NCBI RefSeq assembly: GCF_003568665.1
Contig: NZ_QXMH01000002.1
Span: 868,001 to 932,000, forward strand
DNA: 64,000 nucleotides
Origin: Chitinophaga alhagiae
GTDB taxonomy: Bacteria; Bacteroidota; Bacteroidia; Chitinophagales; Chitinophagaceae
Direction: 5' to 3'
The notes beneath the pieces were generated by a model that was given only the letters and a program-made list of their open reading frames with translations, was not told the origin of the DNA and ran no database searches. The position numbers were made by a program, and so were the translations under genes. Below are positions 28,261 to 37,239 of this stretch, one piece after another. Numbering within the stretch: the first letter of the stretch is position 1; every line of letters begins with the position of its first letter.

Positions 28261-29307
28261 TTGGAGCTGATAGCTGGCGTTTCTTTACATTTTATCGGCG
28301 CATTTTCCGCGTCTGTTTGTTATACGCCTCAGAAGGGCACCCGCAAATGGTCATGGCAGACCTACTGGCTCATGCAGGCCGGTATTTGCTGGTTGCTGCT
28401 GCCGGTGGTGGTGGCGCTCGTTACCATCCCGCAACTGGGGCAGGTATTGCGGGAAGCGCCGGCAAGCGCCATGAGAAGCGCTTTTGTGCTGGGCGCGTTC
28501 TACGGCATAGGCGGCACGGCCTTCGGCATGGCCATCCGGTACGTGGGTTTTTCCCTTACGTATGCCATTTCAGTAGGCATTTCCTGCGTGCTGGGCACCC
28601 TGCTGCCGCCGCTGTATCAAGGAGATCTCCTGGCCATCCTGAGCGGCAGCGGCGGCAATGTGATCATGGCCGGCATGCTGGCGGGGGCCGTTGGCATAGC
28701 CCTTTGCGGAGCGGCCGGGCGGCTGAAGGAGCGTGACCATGCCCGCCTGCGGCAGGAGGGAAGTAGCGGTTATTCTTTTTCCATCGGTATTGCGCTTTGC
28801 ATATTGTCCGGCATTCTCTCCGCCCTTTACGGTTTTTCCCTGGCGCAGGGCCAGCCCATTGCGGACGTGGCGGCCAAATACGGCGCAGGGCATTTGCAGG
28901 GCAATGTGATCTACATATTCTCCAATACCGGCGCGTTCCTCTCCACGGGGCTGTATTGCCTGTACCTGCACGCCCGGCATAAAACCCTGCATGAATACGG
29001 CGCGGAAGACCCGGCGGCACGCAAGTGGCTGTGGAAGAACTACACGCTGGCCGTGCTCACCGGCGTGCTGTGGTACACGCAGTTCTTTTTTTACGGGCTG
29101 GGGCATAACCGCATGGGCGCCTATAAATTCACCAGCTGGGCCATACACATGATCATGCTGGTGCTCATCAGCGCGCTGGTGGGTATTGTGATGAAAGAAT
29201 GGACCGGCACGCGGCGGCGTACTATATATTTGCTGGCGCTGGCGCTGCTGGTGCTGATAACGGCCGTGCTCACCATCACGTACGGCAATTACCTGGGAGG
29301 AAAATGA
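28261..29307 (+). CDS. RhaT-type sugar/proton symporter
   Basis: This 348-residue protein has about ten transmembrane helices. The start is a TTG at 28261, because only this gives the full first helix (ELIAGVSLHFIGAFSASVCY), which aligns with the usual RhaT N-terminus. Further marks are YWLMQAGICWLLLP, FYGIGGTAFGMAIRYVGFSL and WYTQFFFYGLGHNRMG, all typical of the L-rhamnose-proton symporter family. It imports a monosaccharide, rhamnose or something similar, across the inner membrane. Placed between the lactonase and the oxidoreductase, it supplies their sugar. The next start codon overlaps its stop. Confidence 0.85.
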   Translation: MELIAGVSLHFIGAFSASVCYTPQKGTRKWSWQTYWLMQAGICWLLLPVVVALVTIPQLGQVLREAPASAMRSAFVLGAFYGIGGTAFGMAIRYVGFSLTYAISVGISCVLGTLLPPLYQGDLLAILSGSGGNVIMAGMLAGAVGIALCGAAGRLKERDHARLRQEGSSGYSFSIGIALCILSGILSALYGFSLAQGQPIADVAAKYGAGHLQGNVIYIFSNTGAFLSTGLYCLYLHARHKTLHEYGAEDPAARKWLWKNYTLAVLTGVLWYTQFFFYGLGHNRMGAYKFTSWAIHMIMLVLISALVGIVMKEWTGTRRRTIYLLALALLVLITAVLTITYGNYLGGK

Positions 29308-30359
29308 TGACCATGACAGACCTGGAACATATCCGTTTCGAGATACCCGCCATCGGGGAGCACCGGCCGGTGATGATCATTGGAGCGGGCGGCATTGTGG
29401 AAGGCGCGCACCTGCCGGCCTACCAGCTGGCCGGCATAGCCGTGGCCGGCATTTTTGACCTGGACGTTTCCCGGGCGGAACGCGTGGCGGCGCGGTTCAA
29501 CATACCCAGGGTATACCATAGCCTGCCGGAGCTGGTGGCCGGCAATACCGCTGGCGGCGTGTATGACATTGCCGTGCCGGGAAGCAGGCTGCACAGCGTA
29601 TTGTCTCAACTGCCAGACCGCAGTTTTGTGCTTATGCAAAAGCCCATGGGAGAGAACCTGGAACAGGCGGAGCAGATACTGGCGTTATGCAGGCACAAGC
29701 AGATGATCGCCGGGGTGAACTTTCAGCTGCGGTACGCCCCGTACATCGTAATGGCCCGGCAAATGATGGCGGCTGGCATGCTGGGCGATATCTGTGACCT
29801 GGAGGTTTACGTGAACGTATACACGCCATGGCACCTGTGGGATTTTCTGAAAGGAGCGGAAAGAGTGGAAATATTGTATCACAGCATTCACTACATAGAC
29901 CTTATCAGGGCCCTGCTGGGAGGACCGCAGGGCATTTTTGCAAAAAGCGCCCGCCACCCCAACATGCAGGAGCTGGCGGCTGTGAAGTCGAACATCATCA
30001 TGGACTATGGCGATTTTATGCGGGTGCATATATCCACCAACCATGTACATGAGTACGGGCCTGACCGGCAGGATGCCTTTATCAAGATAGAAGGCACCCG
30101 GGGCGCCGTGAAAATAAAGCTGGGCCTGCTCATGAATTACCCGCAGGGAACGGAAGACGCGTTTGAGTACATTTTAATGGATGAGGCGGAGGGTACATGG
30201 CGGCGCCTGCCTGTTAACGGCTCCTGGTTCCCGCATGCTTTCATTGGCACCATGCATGAGCTGATCAAAGCGCAGCAGGGGGAGGTTGCCGTGCCGGGCA
30301 ATTCTGTAGAAGATTGCATACATACCATGCGGCTGGTAGAAAGCGCTTACAGGTGCTGA
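29304..30359 (+). CDS. Gfo/Idh/MocA-family oxidoreductase
   Basis: This is a 351-residue protein. ATG codons lie at 29304 and 29307, the first overlapping the RhaT stop behind a GGGAGG ribosome site. The NAD(P)-binding Rossmann motif is MIIGAGGIVEGAHLPAYQLAG. The family's EKP catalytic-lysine motif reads LMQKPMGENLEQA, with Gln in place of Glu. A second-domain segment EILYHSIHYIDLIRALLG carries the usual His and Asp. Such enzymes oxidise or reduce sugars at a carbonyl or hydroxyl carbon. Here oxidation of the imported sugar to a lactone would fit the adjacent lactonase. It is the last gene of the collinear run. Confidence 0.88.
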   Translation: MMTMTDLEHIRFEIPAIGEHRPVMIIGAGGIVEGAHLPAYQLAGIAVAGIFDLDVSRAERVAARFNIPRVYHSLPELVAGNTAGGVYDIAVPGSRLHSVLSQLPDRSFVLMQKPMGENLEQAEQILALCRHKQMIAGVNFQLRYAPYIVMARQMMAAGMLGDICDLEVYVNVYTPWHLWDFLKGAERVEILYHSIHYIDLIRALLGGPQGIFAKSARHPNMQELAAVKSNIIMDYGDFMRVHISTNHVHEYGPDRQDAFIKIEGTRGAVKIKLGLLMNYPQGTEDAFEYILMDEAEGTWRRLPVNGSWFPHAFIGTMHELIKAQQGEVAVPGNSVEDCIHTMRLVESAYRC

Positions 30360-30395
30360 GCGGAAGTCCATGCCCGCCTGTGCATGCCCCGCATG

Positions 30396-30734
30396 TCAGG
30401 CCAGGGAAGCGCTGCCCACCACTTCATCGAACTGCCGGATAGGCGTGATGGTGGTAAACGCCGTGATCCGGGCCATGAGCGCGCCCATTTCGGGGGCGGC
30501 CATCGCCTTTGAGAACTCTTCCGGAGAAAGCACCCAGAAGCTGGCAATACACGTAAACGGCGGGTGGCTGGCGCCAGGGGCTATCCATCCTTTCCGCACT
30601 TCATATTGAACGCAATTAGGCCCCAGCAGGCGTGCGTACGCCGGGGCCAGGTCGCTTTTATATGCTTCAACATCAAATGAGACCGTTTCATGGTACGGAT
30701 AGATCACCGTTGCGCAGTATGTTTTCTGTTCCAT
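30396..30734 (-). CDS. EthD-domain protein
   Basis: This is a 112-residue protein read from the ATG at 30734. It has the small ferredoxin-like fold of EthD proteins, with ATVIYPYHETVSFDVEAYKSD at the start, the central YEVRKGWIAPGASHPPFTCIASF and a C-terminal ITPIRQFDEVVG. Many EthD-family members are dimeric alpha/beta-barrel proteins of unknown or degradative function. It is transcribed alone, divergently from the sulfatase, and converges on the oxidoreductase. No functional link to its neighbours is evident. Confidence 0.7.
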   Translation of the reverse strand: MEQKTYCATVIYPYHETVSFDVEAYKSDLAPAYARLLGPNCVQYEVRKGWIAPGASHPPFTCIASFWVLSPEEFSKAMAAPEMGALMARITAFTTITPIRQFDEVVGSASLA

Positions 30735-30889
30735 GTATGACAACTGTTTAGGTGGCGGAATCAATAGCGCGGTGAAGATGACCGGTACATGCCTGTGGAG
30801 AAGAGCAGCGTCATTGGCCGCGCCGGCGGTATGCCTGCATTACCTTCGCATACCGTTAAGTTATGATTTATTTGTATCTTATTCCACAC

Positions 30890-32308
30890 ATGAAACCGGC
30901 ATTTTTTATAGCGGCATTCGCCCTTGCAGTTACCTGGCGCCTGAACGGCCACGCCCAGGCAAGGCCCAATATCATCCTCATCATTGCGGACGATGTAAGC
31001 TGGAACGATATAGGCTGTTATGGCAACACCGCCATCCGCACCCCTCACCTTGACAAGATGGCCGCCAATGGCCTGAGATTCAACAACGTGTTCGTCACCT
31101 CCAGTTCGTGCAGCCCCAGCCGCACCAGCATCATTACCGGCCGTTACCCGCACAGCACCGGCGCCGCGGAGCTGCACACGCCGCTGCCCGCGCAGATGAC
31201 CTTTTTCCCGGAGCTGCTCAGAAAGAACGGCTACTATACCGCCCATGCGGGCAAGTGGCACGAAGGGCCGCATACCAGGCGCGCGTATGATACGTTGCTG
31301 GCCGCCAACGGCAAAAATGCGGTAGGCGGAGAAGAGAAATGGCTGGAAGTTTTGCAGCATCGGCCCAAAGACAAACCGTTCTTTTGCTGGTTTGCCGCGC
31401 TGGACGCCCACAGGGCCTGGCAGCCGGACGCTTCCCTTCCCCCGCATGACCCCGCCACGGTACAAGTGCCGCCCATGCTGGCAGATACAAAAGAAACAAG
31501 GAAAGATATTGCCGCGTATTACAATGAAATTGCGCGCCTGGACCGTTACATCGGCCAGCTCCATGCGGAGCTGCAACGCCAGGGCATTGCCGGCAATACG
31601 CTGATCATCTTCATGGCAGACAACGGGCGCCCGTTCCCCGGCAGCAAAACGCGGCTCAATGATGCCGGCGTCAGAACGCCGTTCATTGTACAGTGGCCGG
31701 AAAAGATCAGCAAGGGAAGTGAATGTGATGCCCTTGTCAGCGCCGTAGATATTGCCCCCACGCTGCTGGAGTTGGCCGGTTTGCCCGCTGCCGCCGCCAT
31801 GCAGGGGAAAAGTTTTACCGCGCTCTTCCGGCAGCCGCGGCAAGCCTTCCGGGAATACGTATTCACCGAACATAACTGGCACGACTATGAAGCCTATGAA
31901 CGGGCGGTGCGCACCAAAGATTTTTTGTACATCCTCAACAAACGCCCGCAGCTGGCCAACCAGGGCCCGCTGGACGCGGTGAACAGCCCTTCTTTTGCCG
32001 CGCTGCAGGCCGCCAGGGGAGAGGGAAGGCTGACACCGCTGCAGCAGGATATTTTTACCGCGCCGCGGCAGGAGGAAGAACTGTATGTGCTCGCCAATGA
32101 CAAAGACCAGGCAAAGAACCTGGCCGGCAATGCCCGGTACGCCGCTGTAAAAGAAAAGCTGCGGCAGGCGCTGGAACGTTGGCGGCATGAAACAGGGGAT
32201 ACGGAACCGGCAGTGCTTACGCGGGACTGGTATGACCGGGTGAACGGGAAGAAGACGCCGCAGCATGGCAAAAGAGGTGAAATGCCGGGTAGCGCCCGTG
32301 TACAATAA
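30890..32308 (+). CDS. Secreted sulfatase (type I, Cys-type)
   Basis: This is a 472-residue protein. The start at 30890 gives a signal peptide (MKPAFFIAAFALAVTWRL, ending HAQA). The sulfatase fold begins RPNIILIIADDVSWNDIGCYG, with metal ligands Asp34 and Asp35. The formylglycine site CSPSR lies at residues 74-78, so the enzyme needs maturation of Cys74. A later MADNG supplies the distal Asp-Asn pair. It hydrolyses sulfate esters, probably on a glycan, in the periplasm. It is a single gene followed by a terminator. No maturase gene lies in the window, so maturation must come from elsewhere. Confidence 0.93.
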   Translation: MKPAFFIAAFALAVTWRLNGHAQARPNIILIIADDVSWNDIGCYGNTAIRTPHLDKMAANGLRFNNVFVTSSSCSPSRTSIITGRYPHSTGAAELHTPLPAQMTFFPELLRKNGYYTAHAGKWHEGPHTRRAYDTLLAANGKNAVGGEEKWLEVLQHRPKDKPFFCWFAALDAHRAWQPDASLPPHDPATVQVPPMLADTKETRKDIAAYYNEIARLDRYIGQLHAELQRQGIAGNTLIIFMADNGRPFPGSKTRLNDAGVRTPFIVQWPEKISKGSECDALVSAVDIAPTLLELAGLPAAAAMQGKSFTALFRQPRQAFREYVFTEHNWHDYEAYERAVRTKDFLYILNKRPQLANQGPLDAVNSPSFAALQAARGEGRLTPLQQDIFTAPRQEEELYVLANDKDQAKNLAGNARYAAVKEKLRQALERWRHETGDTEPAVLTRDWYDRVNGKKTPQHGKRGEMPGSARVQ

Positions 32309-32340
32309 GTACCGTTTTCGGGACTATGCCAAAAAAATTT

Positions 32341-32360
32341 CCGTCCTGTTTCCGGGACGG
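32341..32360 (+). terminator. Terminator hairpin after the sulfatase gene
   Basis: The arms CCGTCC and GGACGG form a short G/C-rich stem around an 8-base loop, preceded by an A run and followed by GATTTT. It lies 32 bases after the sulfatase stop. The T tract is weak. Confidence 0.55.
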
Positions 32361-32425
32361 TGATTTTCCCCCGCCGTTTTTTGCCACCCTTAAAACCATG
32401 CACTCTGTATGCCCGAAAAACAAAA

Positions 32426-32933
32426 AACGGGACTGAAAAGCGGGTTTAAATTTTTTTTTTGCCGCATGGCGGCCAATTCAGGGAAAAATGAATGAGATCC
32501 TTACAGGGCTTGCGTTTGCGGTAACCAGAGAGGTAGAGGCCCGCCTGTGAGCGCAAGCCATTGCCCCATTCCGCCGGCCGCCCCGCCGTCAGCAGCCCAC
32601 GCCCCCAAAGCGTTGTTTGCCGCAATACAGGGCTTTAGAAAGCCGTTTTGGCCCCGGCCCTGGGGGTACAACCCTGCCGTGCGGCCAGCGGCTTTCCGGG
32701 CAGATATGGCGGCAAAAAGCGAAACAGCTCCGCCAGCCTGCACGCAGCCGGGGAAAAAGCATGGATGGTGGTACGTTCAAGGCAGGATGCTTCCACCTTA
32801 CGCCCACCATACCCCCACCATACTCCCAGGATGGTGCATGGGGAGTGTATGTTTTCGGGGTTTTGAGGGGTAAGGTACAAATGGGAACAGTCCCGTTTCA
32901 GGGTTGTTCCGGGAGTGCATTTCCAGTCCCGTT
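32426..32933. repeat. Non-coding region with three AGTCCCGTT copies
   Basis: The 629-base gap 32309-32937 holds no credible gene. The 9-mer AGTCCCGTT occurs at 32889-32897 and 32925-32933 on the plus strand and at 32426-32434 on the minus strand, with looser relatives nearby (for example CCGTTTTCGGGAC and TGTTTCCGGGAC). Several short open frames here lack a start context. The repeats could be part of a small interspersed element or folded transcript. Function is unknown. Confidence 0.35.
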
Positions 32934-32937
32934 CCCG

Positions 32938-34083
32938 TTACAGCCGGAGCAGCAAAAAGCCGCCGATGCTGCCCGCCAGGATGATGAACACCGTGCTTAT
33001 CTTTTTTGAAAAAAGCGTCAACGCAAGGCAGGCCGCCAGAATACTTGCGCCCCGCCATGTTTCCACGGAGGCGGTCAGCAGGTGAAGGCCTACCACTGCG
33101 ATCACGGAAACAGAGGCGGCGCTCAAACCGTCCAGGAAAATCCTCAGCCGCTGGCTTTTGCGCGCGGAAGAAAGTATTTTATGCAGGAAGAAGGAAATGA
33201 AGAATGACGGCAGAAAAATACCGATGGTGGCTAACACGCCTCCCGGTACGCCGTTGATGAGGTACCCGGCAAATGTTGCGCTGGACAGGATGGGGCCGGG
33301 CGTGATCTGCCCCACGGCTATAGCGTCCATCAACTGCTGCCGGGTGAGCCAGTGGTGATGCCGCACCAGCGACTCGTCCATATAAGCGAACAGCACATAT
33401 CCGCTGCCATAGAGCACAGCGCCTATTTTCAGGAAAATGGAGAACAGCTTTATGCTGGAAAACCCGCTGGCGTTTTGCTGAACATAAGGCAAGAAGAGCA
33501 GGCCTGTATAGAAAGAAAGTTTGTCTCTTGAAACGTACACCATATAATTCAGCGCGCCGGCGGCCAGGATCAGCAGCACTTCATTGAGGCCGTAAAGAGA
33601 CCCGGCAAACACCAGCAAACAAAGCACGATCAATGTATTGCTGCGTTTCAGCGTGGGGCCGCTTAGCCGGATCACCGTAGCTATCACCAGCGCGGTGGTA
33701 GCCGGGCGGATACCGAAAATAAGGGCCTGCACATCCGGCAACGCACTGTATTGCCGGTAGAAATAACCGAACAGCAGGCATATCAGCATGGCCGGCAAAA
33801 TGTAACAAATGCCCGCTACGATCAGGCCCGGCCGGCCGCCCCGTTCTTTTCCGCAATGCATCACAATTTCCACGGCGTTGGGCCCGGGTATGATGTAAGA
33901 CGTGCTGAGCACGTCCATGAAATGCTGGTGGTCTATCCATTTGCGCCTCACCACCATTTCGTTCTCAATGGTGGCCACCATGCCGGCAATGCCGCCAAAG
34001 CCGATGCATCCCAGCTTCAGGCTGGAATAAGCTACTTCTTTCAGTCTTTTTGCTGTACTGTCTGCTATCTCCTGGGCCATCAT
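32938..34083 (-). CDS. ChrA-family chromate transporter, two-domain type
   Basis: This is a 381-residue membrane protein with two homologous CHR halves, roughly 15-185 and 200-375. The N-terminal half has the family motif GCIGFGGIAGMVATIENEMV and SYIIPGPNAVEIV; the second half has GQITPGPILSSATFAGYLI. The halves and length fit the long-chain chromate ion transporter family, which exports chromate and perhaps other oxyanions. Three potential starts (GTG 34086, ATG 34083, ATG 34080) are nearly equivalent. It starts about 8 bases after the metallophosphoesterase and is probably cotranscribed. Confidence 0.88.
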   Translation of the reverse strand: MMAQEIADSTAKRLKEVAYSSLKLGCIGFGGIAGMVATIENEMVVRRKWIDHQHFMDVLSTSYIIPGPNAVEIVMHCGKERGGRPGLIVAGICYILPAMLICLLFGYFYRQYSALPDVQALIFGIRPATTALVIATVIRLSGPTLKRSNTLIVLCLLVFAGSLYGLNEVLLILAAGALNYMVYVSRDKLSFYTGLLFLPYVQQNASGFSSIKLFSIFLKIGAVLYGSGYVLFAYMDESLVRHHHWLTRQQLMDAIAVGQITPGPILSSATFAGYLINGVPGGVLATIGIFLPSFFISFFLHKILSSARKSQRLRIFLDGLSAASVSVIAVVGLHLLTASVETWRGASILAACLALTLFSKKISTVFIILAGSIGGFLLLRL

Positions 34084-34090
34084 CACATTT

Positions 34091-35263
34091 TTATTTTCCA
34101 GGCTGTATGGTCACCGCGTCAATTTTTTTTCCTTCCAGGTCAAACACTTCTATCTGCAGCCGCGCGGCGTCTGCTTTTGCTTTGATGATGGACATGTTGG
34201 AATTGACGAGAATGGGGAAGTTCCATGCATTGGCTTCCGGCGCCCTTTTTACGTTCCGGTGCAAATGGCCGCAGAGCATGATCTGCGCCCCCGCGGCATT
34301 CAGCAGCGGCACAAATTTTTCTGCCACTTCTTTTTCCCCGTGCCAGCCGCCGAAAGGCGGAATGTGCGCTACCACCACCTTGTACGGGGCGTTTTTATAT
34401 TCAGGGCGTTGCAGGGCTTCTGCAAGCCAGGCCGCCTGCTGCGTGCGGTATTCGTCAAAGTCTGCTATGCCGCTGTATTCTATATCGGAGTCAGGTTTAT
34501 CTTCTCCCGTATCCAACACTATAAAACAAACGGGGCCGGTGCGGAGCAGGTAATACAGCCGGCCGGTTTCCGTGGGAAAGTAGTTGGAGAAACGGCTGGC
34601 AAACTCGCCGCGCGTTTCGTGGTTGCCGCGGGCGTAGTACATGGGTATGCGGTCTGCAAAGATGCTGTCTGCCGTGTCCATGAAGGAGGTGAAGATCTGT
34701 TCTTCGTTCCGGGAGTTGTTCTGCATATCGCCATTAAAGAAAACAAGCTGGTTGTTTTTCCAGTCTACCTGGCCCAGCAGTTTCCGGATCACTTCGTTCC
34801 GCTGGTGCATGTCGTTGATCACGACAAAGTTCACCCGGTCTGCCTTGCTGTTGTGGGTGGTGAACGTGGGCAGCGTTGCCCTGAAAACCTGGCCGGCGTC
34901 TATGCTGCCGTATTTTACCACGTAGCTTTCATGGCTGGCCACTTCCTGCGCGTAAACCCTGTACCGGTAAGTAGTGGCGGGGCTTAACCCGCCAATACGC
35001 ACGTTGTGCAGCGTAGATTCCGTTTTGATGCCGTCCGTTGCCGCAAAATATTTCCGGCGTTCCTGCGCGTAGAAATGAGAGTTGTCTGCCGGCGCCAGCT
35101 CTACCCAGCTGATGGCTTTTTTATTGGTGGTGAATACGATGTTCACGCCTGTTTCTCCTAACGCCTGAAGGTAGGGGCCGTGGGTGATCCTGAAACTTTC
35201 CTGGCAAAAGGATAAAAGCGGTGTGATCAAAAGTGCCGCGAGGAACGTTGCGTATTTTTTCAT
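34091..35263 (-). CDS. Secreted metallophosphoesterase with N-terminal FN3-like domain
   Basis: This protein is about 390 residues, with signal FLAALLITPLLSFCQ. Start at 35263 gives MKKYATF; an ATG at 35269 adds two residues. After a fibronectin-like N-terminal region (about 25-130, with TGVNIVFTTNKKAISWVEL and LSPATTYRYRVYA) come calcineurin-type motifs in order: VINDMHQR, FFNGDMQNN, YARGNHETRG, VVVAHIPPFGG and CGHLHRN. These bind a two-metal centre and hydrolyse phosphate esters in the periplasm. The layout resembles purple acid phosphatases. Substrate is unknown. It is upstream of the chromate transporter and probably cotranscribed with it. Confidence 0.88.
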   Translation of the reverse strand: MKKYATFLAALLITPLLSFCQESFRITHGPYLQALGETGVNIVFTTNKKAISWVELAPADNSHFYAQERRKYFAATDGIKTESTLHNVRIGGLSPATTYRYRVYAQEVASHESYVVKYGSIDAGQVFRATLPTFTTHNSKADRVNFVVINDMHQRNEVIRKLLGQVDWKNNQLVFFNGDMQNNSRNEEQIFTSFMDTADSIFADRIPMYYARGNHETRGEFASRFSNYFPTETGRLYYLLRTGPVCFIVLDTGEDKPDSDIEYSGIADFDEYRTQQAAWLAEALQRPEYKNAPYKVVVAHIPPFGGWHGEKEVAEKFVPLLNAAGAQIMLCGHLHRNVKRAPEANAWNFPILVNSNMSIIKAKADAARLQIEVFDLEGKKIDAVTIQPGK

Positions 35264-35345
35264 CAGCATATATTGTTTGCGTTGCTGTTCGTTTTAGTGT
35301 TGTACCATGCTGCAGCATGGCGGGCGGTGTTTGGTGGCATATGCC

Positions 35346-35936
35346 TTACCGCAGCAGGTACTGGGCCAGCGCCACGCAGCCCGCGCCGGTAAGGCCGTAA
35401 TCTTTCAGCTCATGCCGGAGCGCGTGCAGCGAGCGGCTCATGTGTTTCTCCACGGCTTTTACGGAAATGCCCAGGCGGTCTGCTATTTCTTTATAAGAAA
35501 GATGATCGCGGCGGGAGAGCAGGAAAATTTCCCGGCTGCGTTCCGTGAATTTTTCCAGTGCGGCGTTGAAGGCCTTTTCCAGTTGATGGAGATCATAGCG
35601 CAGGGGCGCTTCTGCCGTTGTTTCCGTTGGCAGCTGCTCGCGGTGCTGGGCGTGCAGGAGGGAGTTGCGCAGCTCGTTCAGCAGGCGGTAGCGGAGGGCG
35701 GTAAAAAGATAGGCCCTGAAATTGCCGATGCCGGAAAGGCTGGCGCGGTTGCGGTAAATGTTGGCGAATACGTCCTGCAGCAGGTCTTCCACTACATGAG
35801 GAACGGGCAGCTTGCGGTACGCGAACAGGTAGAGTGCCTCTGCATGCCGCTGGTACAGCGTTTCAAAGGCTTTGTTATCGTTCCCGGCGAGCAGCTTGGT
35901 CAGTTCCTGGTCGGTTAATGTGGAATAGGCCGTCAT
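35346..35936 (-). CDS. ECF sigma factor of a FecR system
   Basis: This is a 196-residue protein read from the ATG at 35936; a longer frame upstream carries no sigma sequence. Region 2 is seen in AFETLYQRHAEALYLFAYRK and VVEDLLQDVFANIYRN, and region 4 in REIFLLSRRDHLSYKEIADRLGISVKAVEKHMSRSL (two adjacent segments). It is divergent from a FecR anti-sigma gene 102 bases away, which regulates an STN-SusC. In such Bacteroidota systems the sigma activates the susC/susD operon when the SusC binds its substrate. Confidence is high. Confidence 0.9.
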   Translation of the reverse strand: MTAYSTLTDQELTKLLAGNDNKAFETLYQRHAEALYLFAYRKLPVPHVVEDLLQDVFANIYRNRASLSGIGNFRAYLFTALRYRLLNELRNSLLHAQHREQLPTETTAEAPLRYDLHQLEKAFNAALEKFTERSREIFLLSRRDHLSYKEIADRLGISVKAVEKHMSRSLHALRHELKDYGLTGAGCVALAQYLLR

Positions 35937-36038
35937 CAGTAGTAAAAATAGCAGAAAAATCGGGATACCGGAAAAAACCGGCGGGAGGGGGTAGGGTAGG
36001 GAAGCTGTTCCGTGTCTTACAAGTATATACACACCGTT

Positions 36039-37055
36039 ATGAGCGATCAACAACTGCTGCAGCTATTGGAAAAATACCTGCGGAACGAATGTACGGAAGA
36101 AGAAAGAGAGGCTGTGGAAGGCTGGTATCACCGGTACGGGCCGCTGCGGGAGCCTGCCCGGCCAACAATGGAAGCCGGCCTGCAGGCCGTGTACCATGGG
36201 CTGGTGGAGCAGTTGCGTGAAGAAGGGGAATGGCGGGACGAAGGGGGCCTGCGGCCTGAAGCGCCGCCCGTGCGCCGCCTCTATGCCCGCTGGTGGAAAG
36301 CCGCGGCCGCCGTGCTGCTGGTTGCCGGGGCGGCCTGGTGGCTGTTGCGGCCCGCGCCAATGGTGCTGGCGGTTACCGCGCCGGGGCAGCGCACGCAAAT
36401 AATGCTGCCAGACAGTACGCGCGTATGGCTCAATGTGAGCAGCCGGCTGGAGTACCCGCGCCATATGGAGCAGGGCGGCCGGGAGGTATACCTGCGCGGT
36501 GAGGCGTATTTTGAAGTGGCCGCCAACGCCCAACACCCCTTCCTGGTACGCACGGATGATATACAGGTCCAGGTGCTGGGCACCGCCTTCAACCTGAAGG
36601 CCTACCGGGAAGACGGCGCCCTGGAAACCACGCTGGTGGAAGGAAAAGTGGCCGTCAACCTCCGCGGGGGGCCGGAACGGCGGCAGGTGCTGGCGCCCGG
36701 CGAAAAGCTGCTGCTTACCCGGAAAACGGCCGCCAGCACTGGAGAAGGAGAGGACTGGGGCGCTTTCACCGCCAGCCTGCAACCGGCCAGCAACGGGGCG
36801 GAAGACAATGAAGTGGGAGAGTCCATGTGGCGCAAGGAACGCCTGCAGTTCAAAGACCAGTCGTTCACGGAGCTGGCCAGGGTGATGGAACGCTGGTACA
36901 ACCGCCGCATTGTGATCCGCGATGCCGCTCTTAACGAGAACCGTTTTTCAGGAGAATTCAGGAACGAAGATATTACCCGGGCGCTCAAGGCCCTCCAGCT
37001 GACCGCTGATTTCACGTATGAACTGAAAGGAGATACTGTTTTTATTACGCAATGA
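36039..37055 (+). CDS. FecR-type anti-sigma factor
   Basis: This is a 338-residue inner-membrane protein read from the ATG at 36039. The cytoplasmic start (MSDQQLLQLLEKYLRNECTE) binds sigma, a transmembrane helix lies near residues 90-108 (AAAAVLLVAGAAWWLL), a FecR periplasmic domain follows (about 115-215, with GQRTQIMLPDSTRVWLNVSS and VLGTAFNLKAY), and a DUF4974 C-terminus (about 265-338) ends LKGDTVFIT. It transmits the signal from the STN domain of the outer-membrane SusC to the divergent ECF sigma. Position directly before that susC supports this pairing. Confidence 0.92.
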   Translation: MSDQQLLQLLEKYLRNECTEEEREAVEGWYHRYGPLREPARPTMEAGLQAVYHGLVEQLREEGEWRDEGGLRPEAPPVRRLYARWWKAAAAVLLVAGAAWWLLRPAPMVLAVTAPGQRTQIMLPDSTRVWLNVSSRLEYPRHMEQGGREVYLRGEAYFEVAANAQHPFLVRTDDIQVQVLGTAFNLKAYREDGALETTLVEGKVAVNLRGGPERRQVLAPGEKLLLTRKTAASTGEGEDWGAFTASLQPASNGAEDNEVGESMWRKERLQFKDQSFTELARVMERWYNRRIVIRDAALNENRFSGEFRNEDITRALKALQLTADFTYELKGDTVFITQ

Positions 37056-37239
37056 TCAACCAAATACCGCATATGGAACCACTCAGACAAACTGCCATGC
37101 CGGGTTAGCCGGTCTTCCAGCCATCATGAAAAAAGGGAAGTGCAGCCACACTCCCCCGTAATGTCAAAACATGGGAATGAAACAATTTTTTCCGTGGGGG
37201 AAGCCATTGTTTCAATTGTCTAACATCAAACCAAAAGTA

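Noticed and set aside
30761..32305. Long antisense frame of about 514 codons opposite the sulfatase
   Set aside because: The sulfatase has signal peptide and catalytic motifs; the antisense frame has none.
32547..33009. Several short overlapping plus- and minus-strand frames between the sulfatase and the chromate transporter
   Set aside because: They overlap each other in many frames, have no ribosome site or domain, and look like chance frames in G/C-rich spacer.
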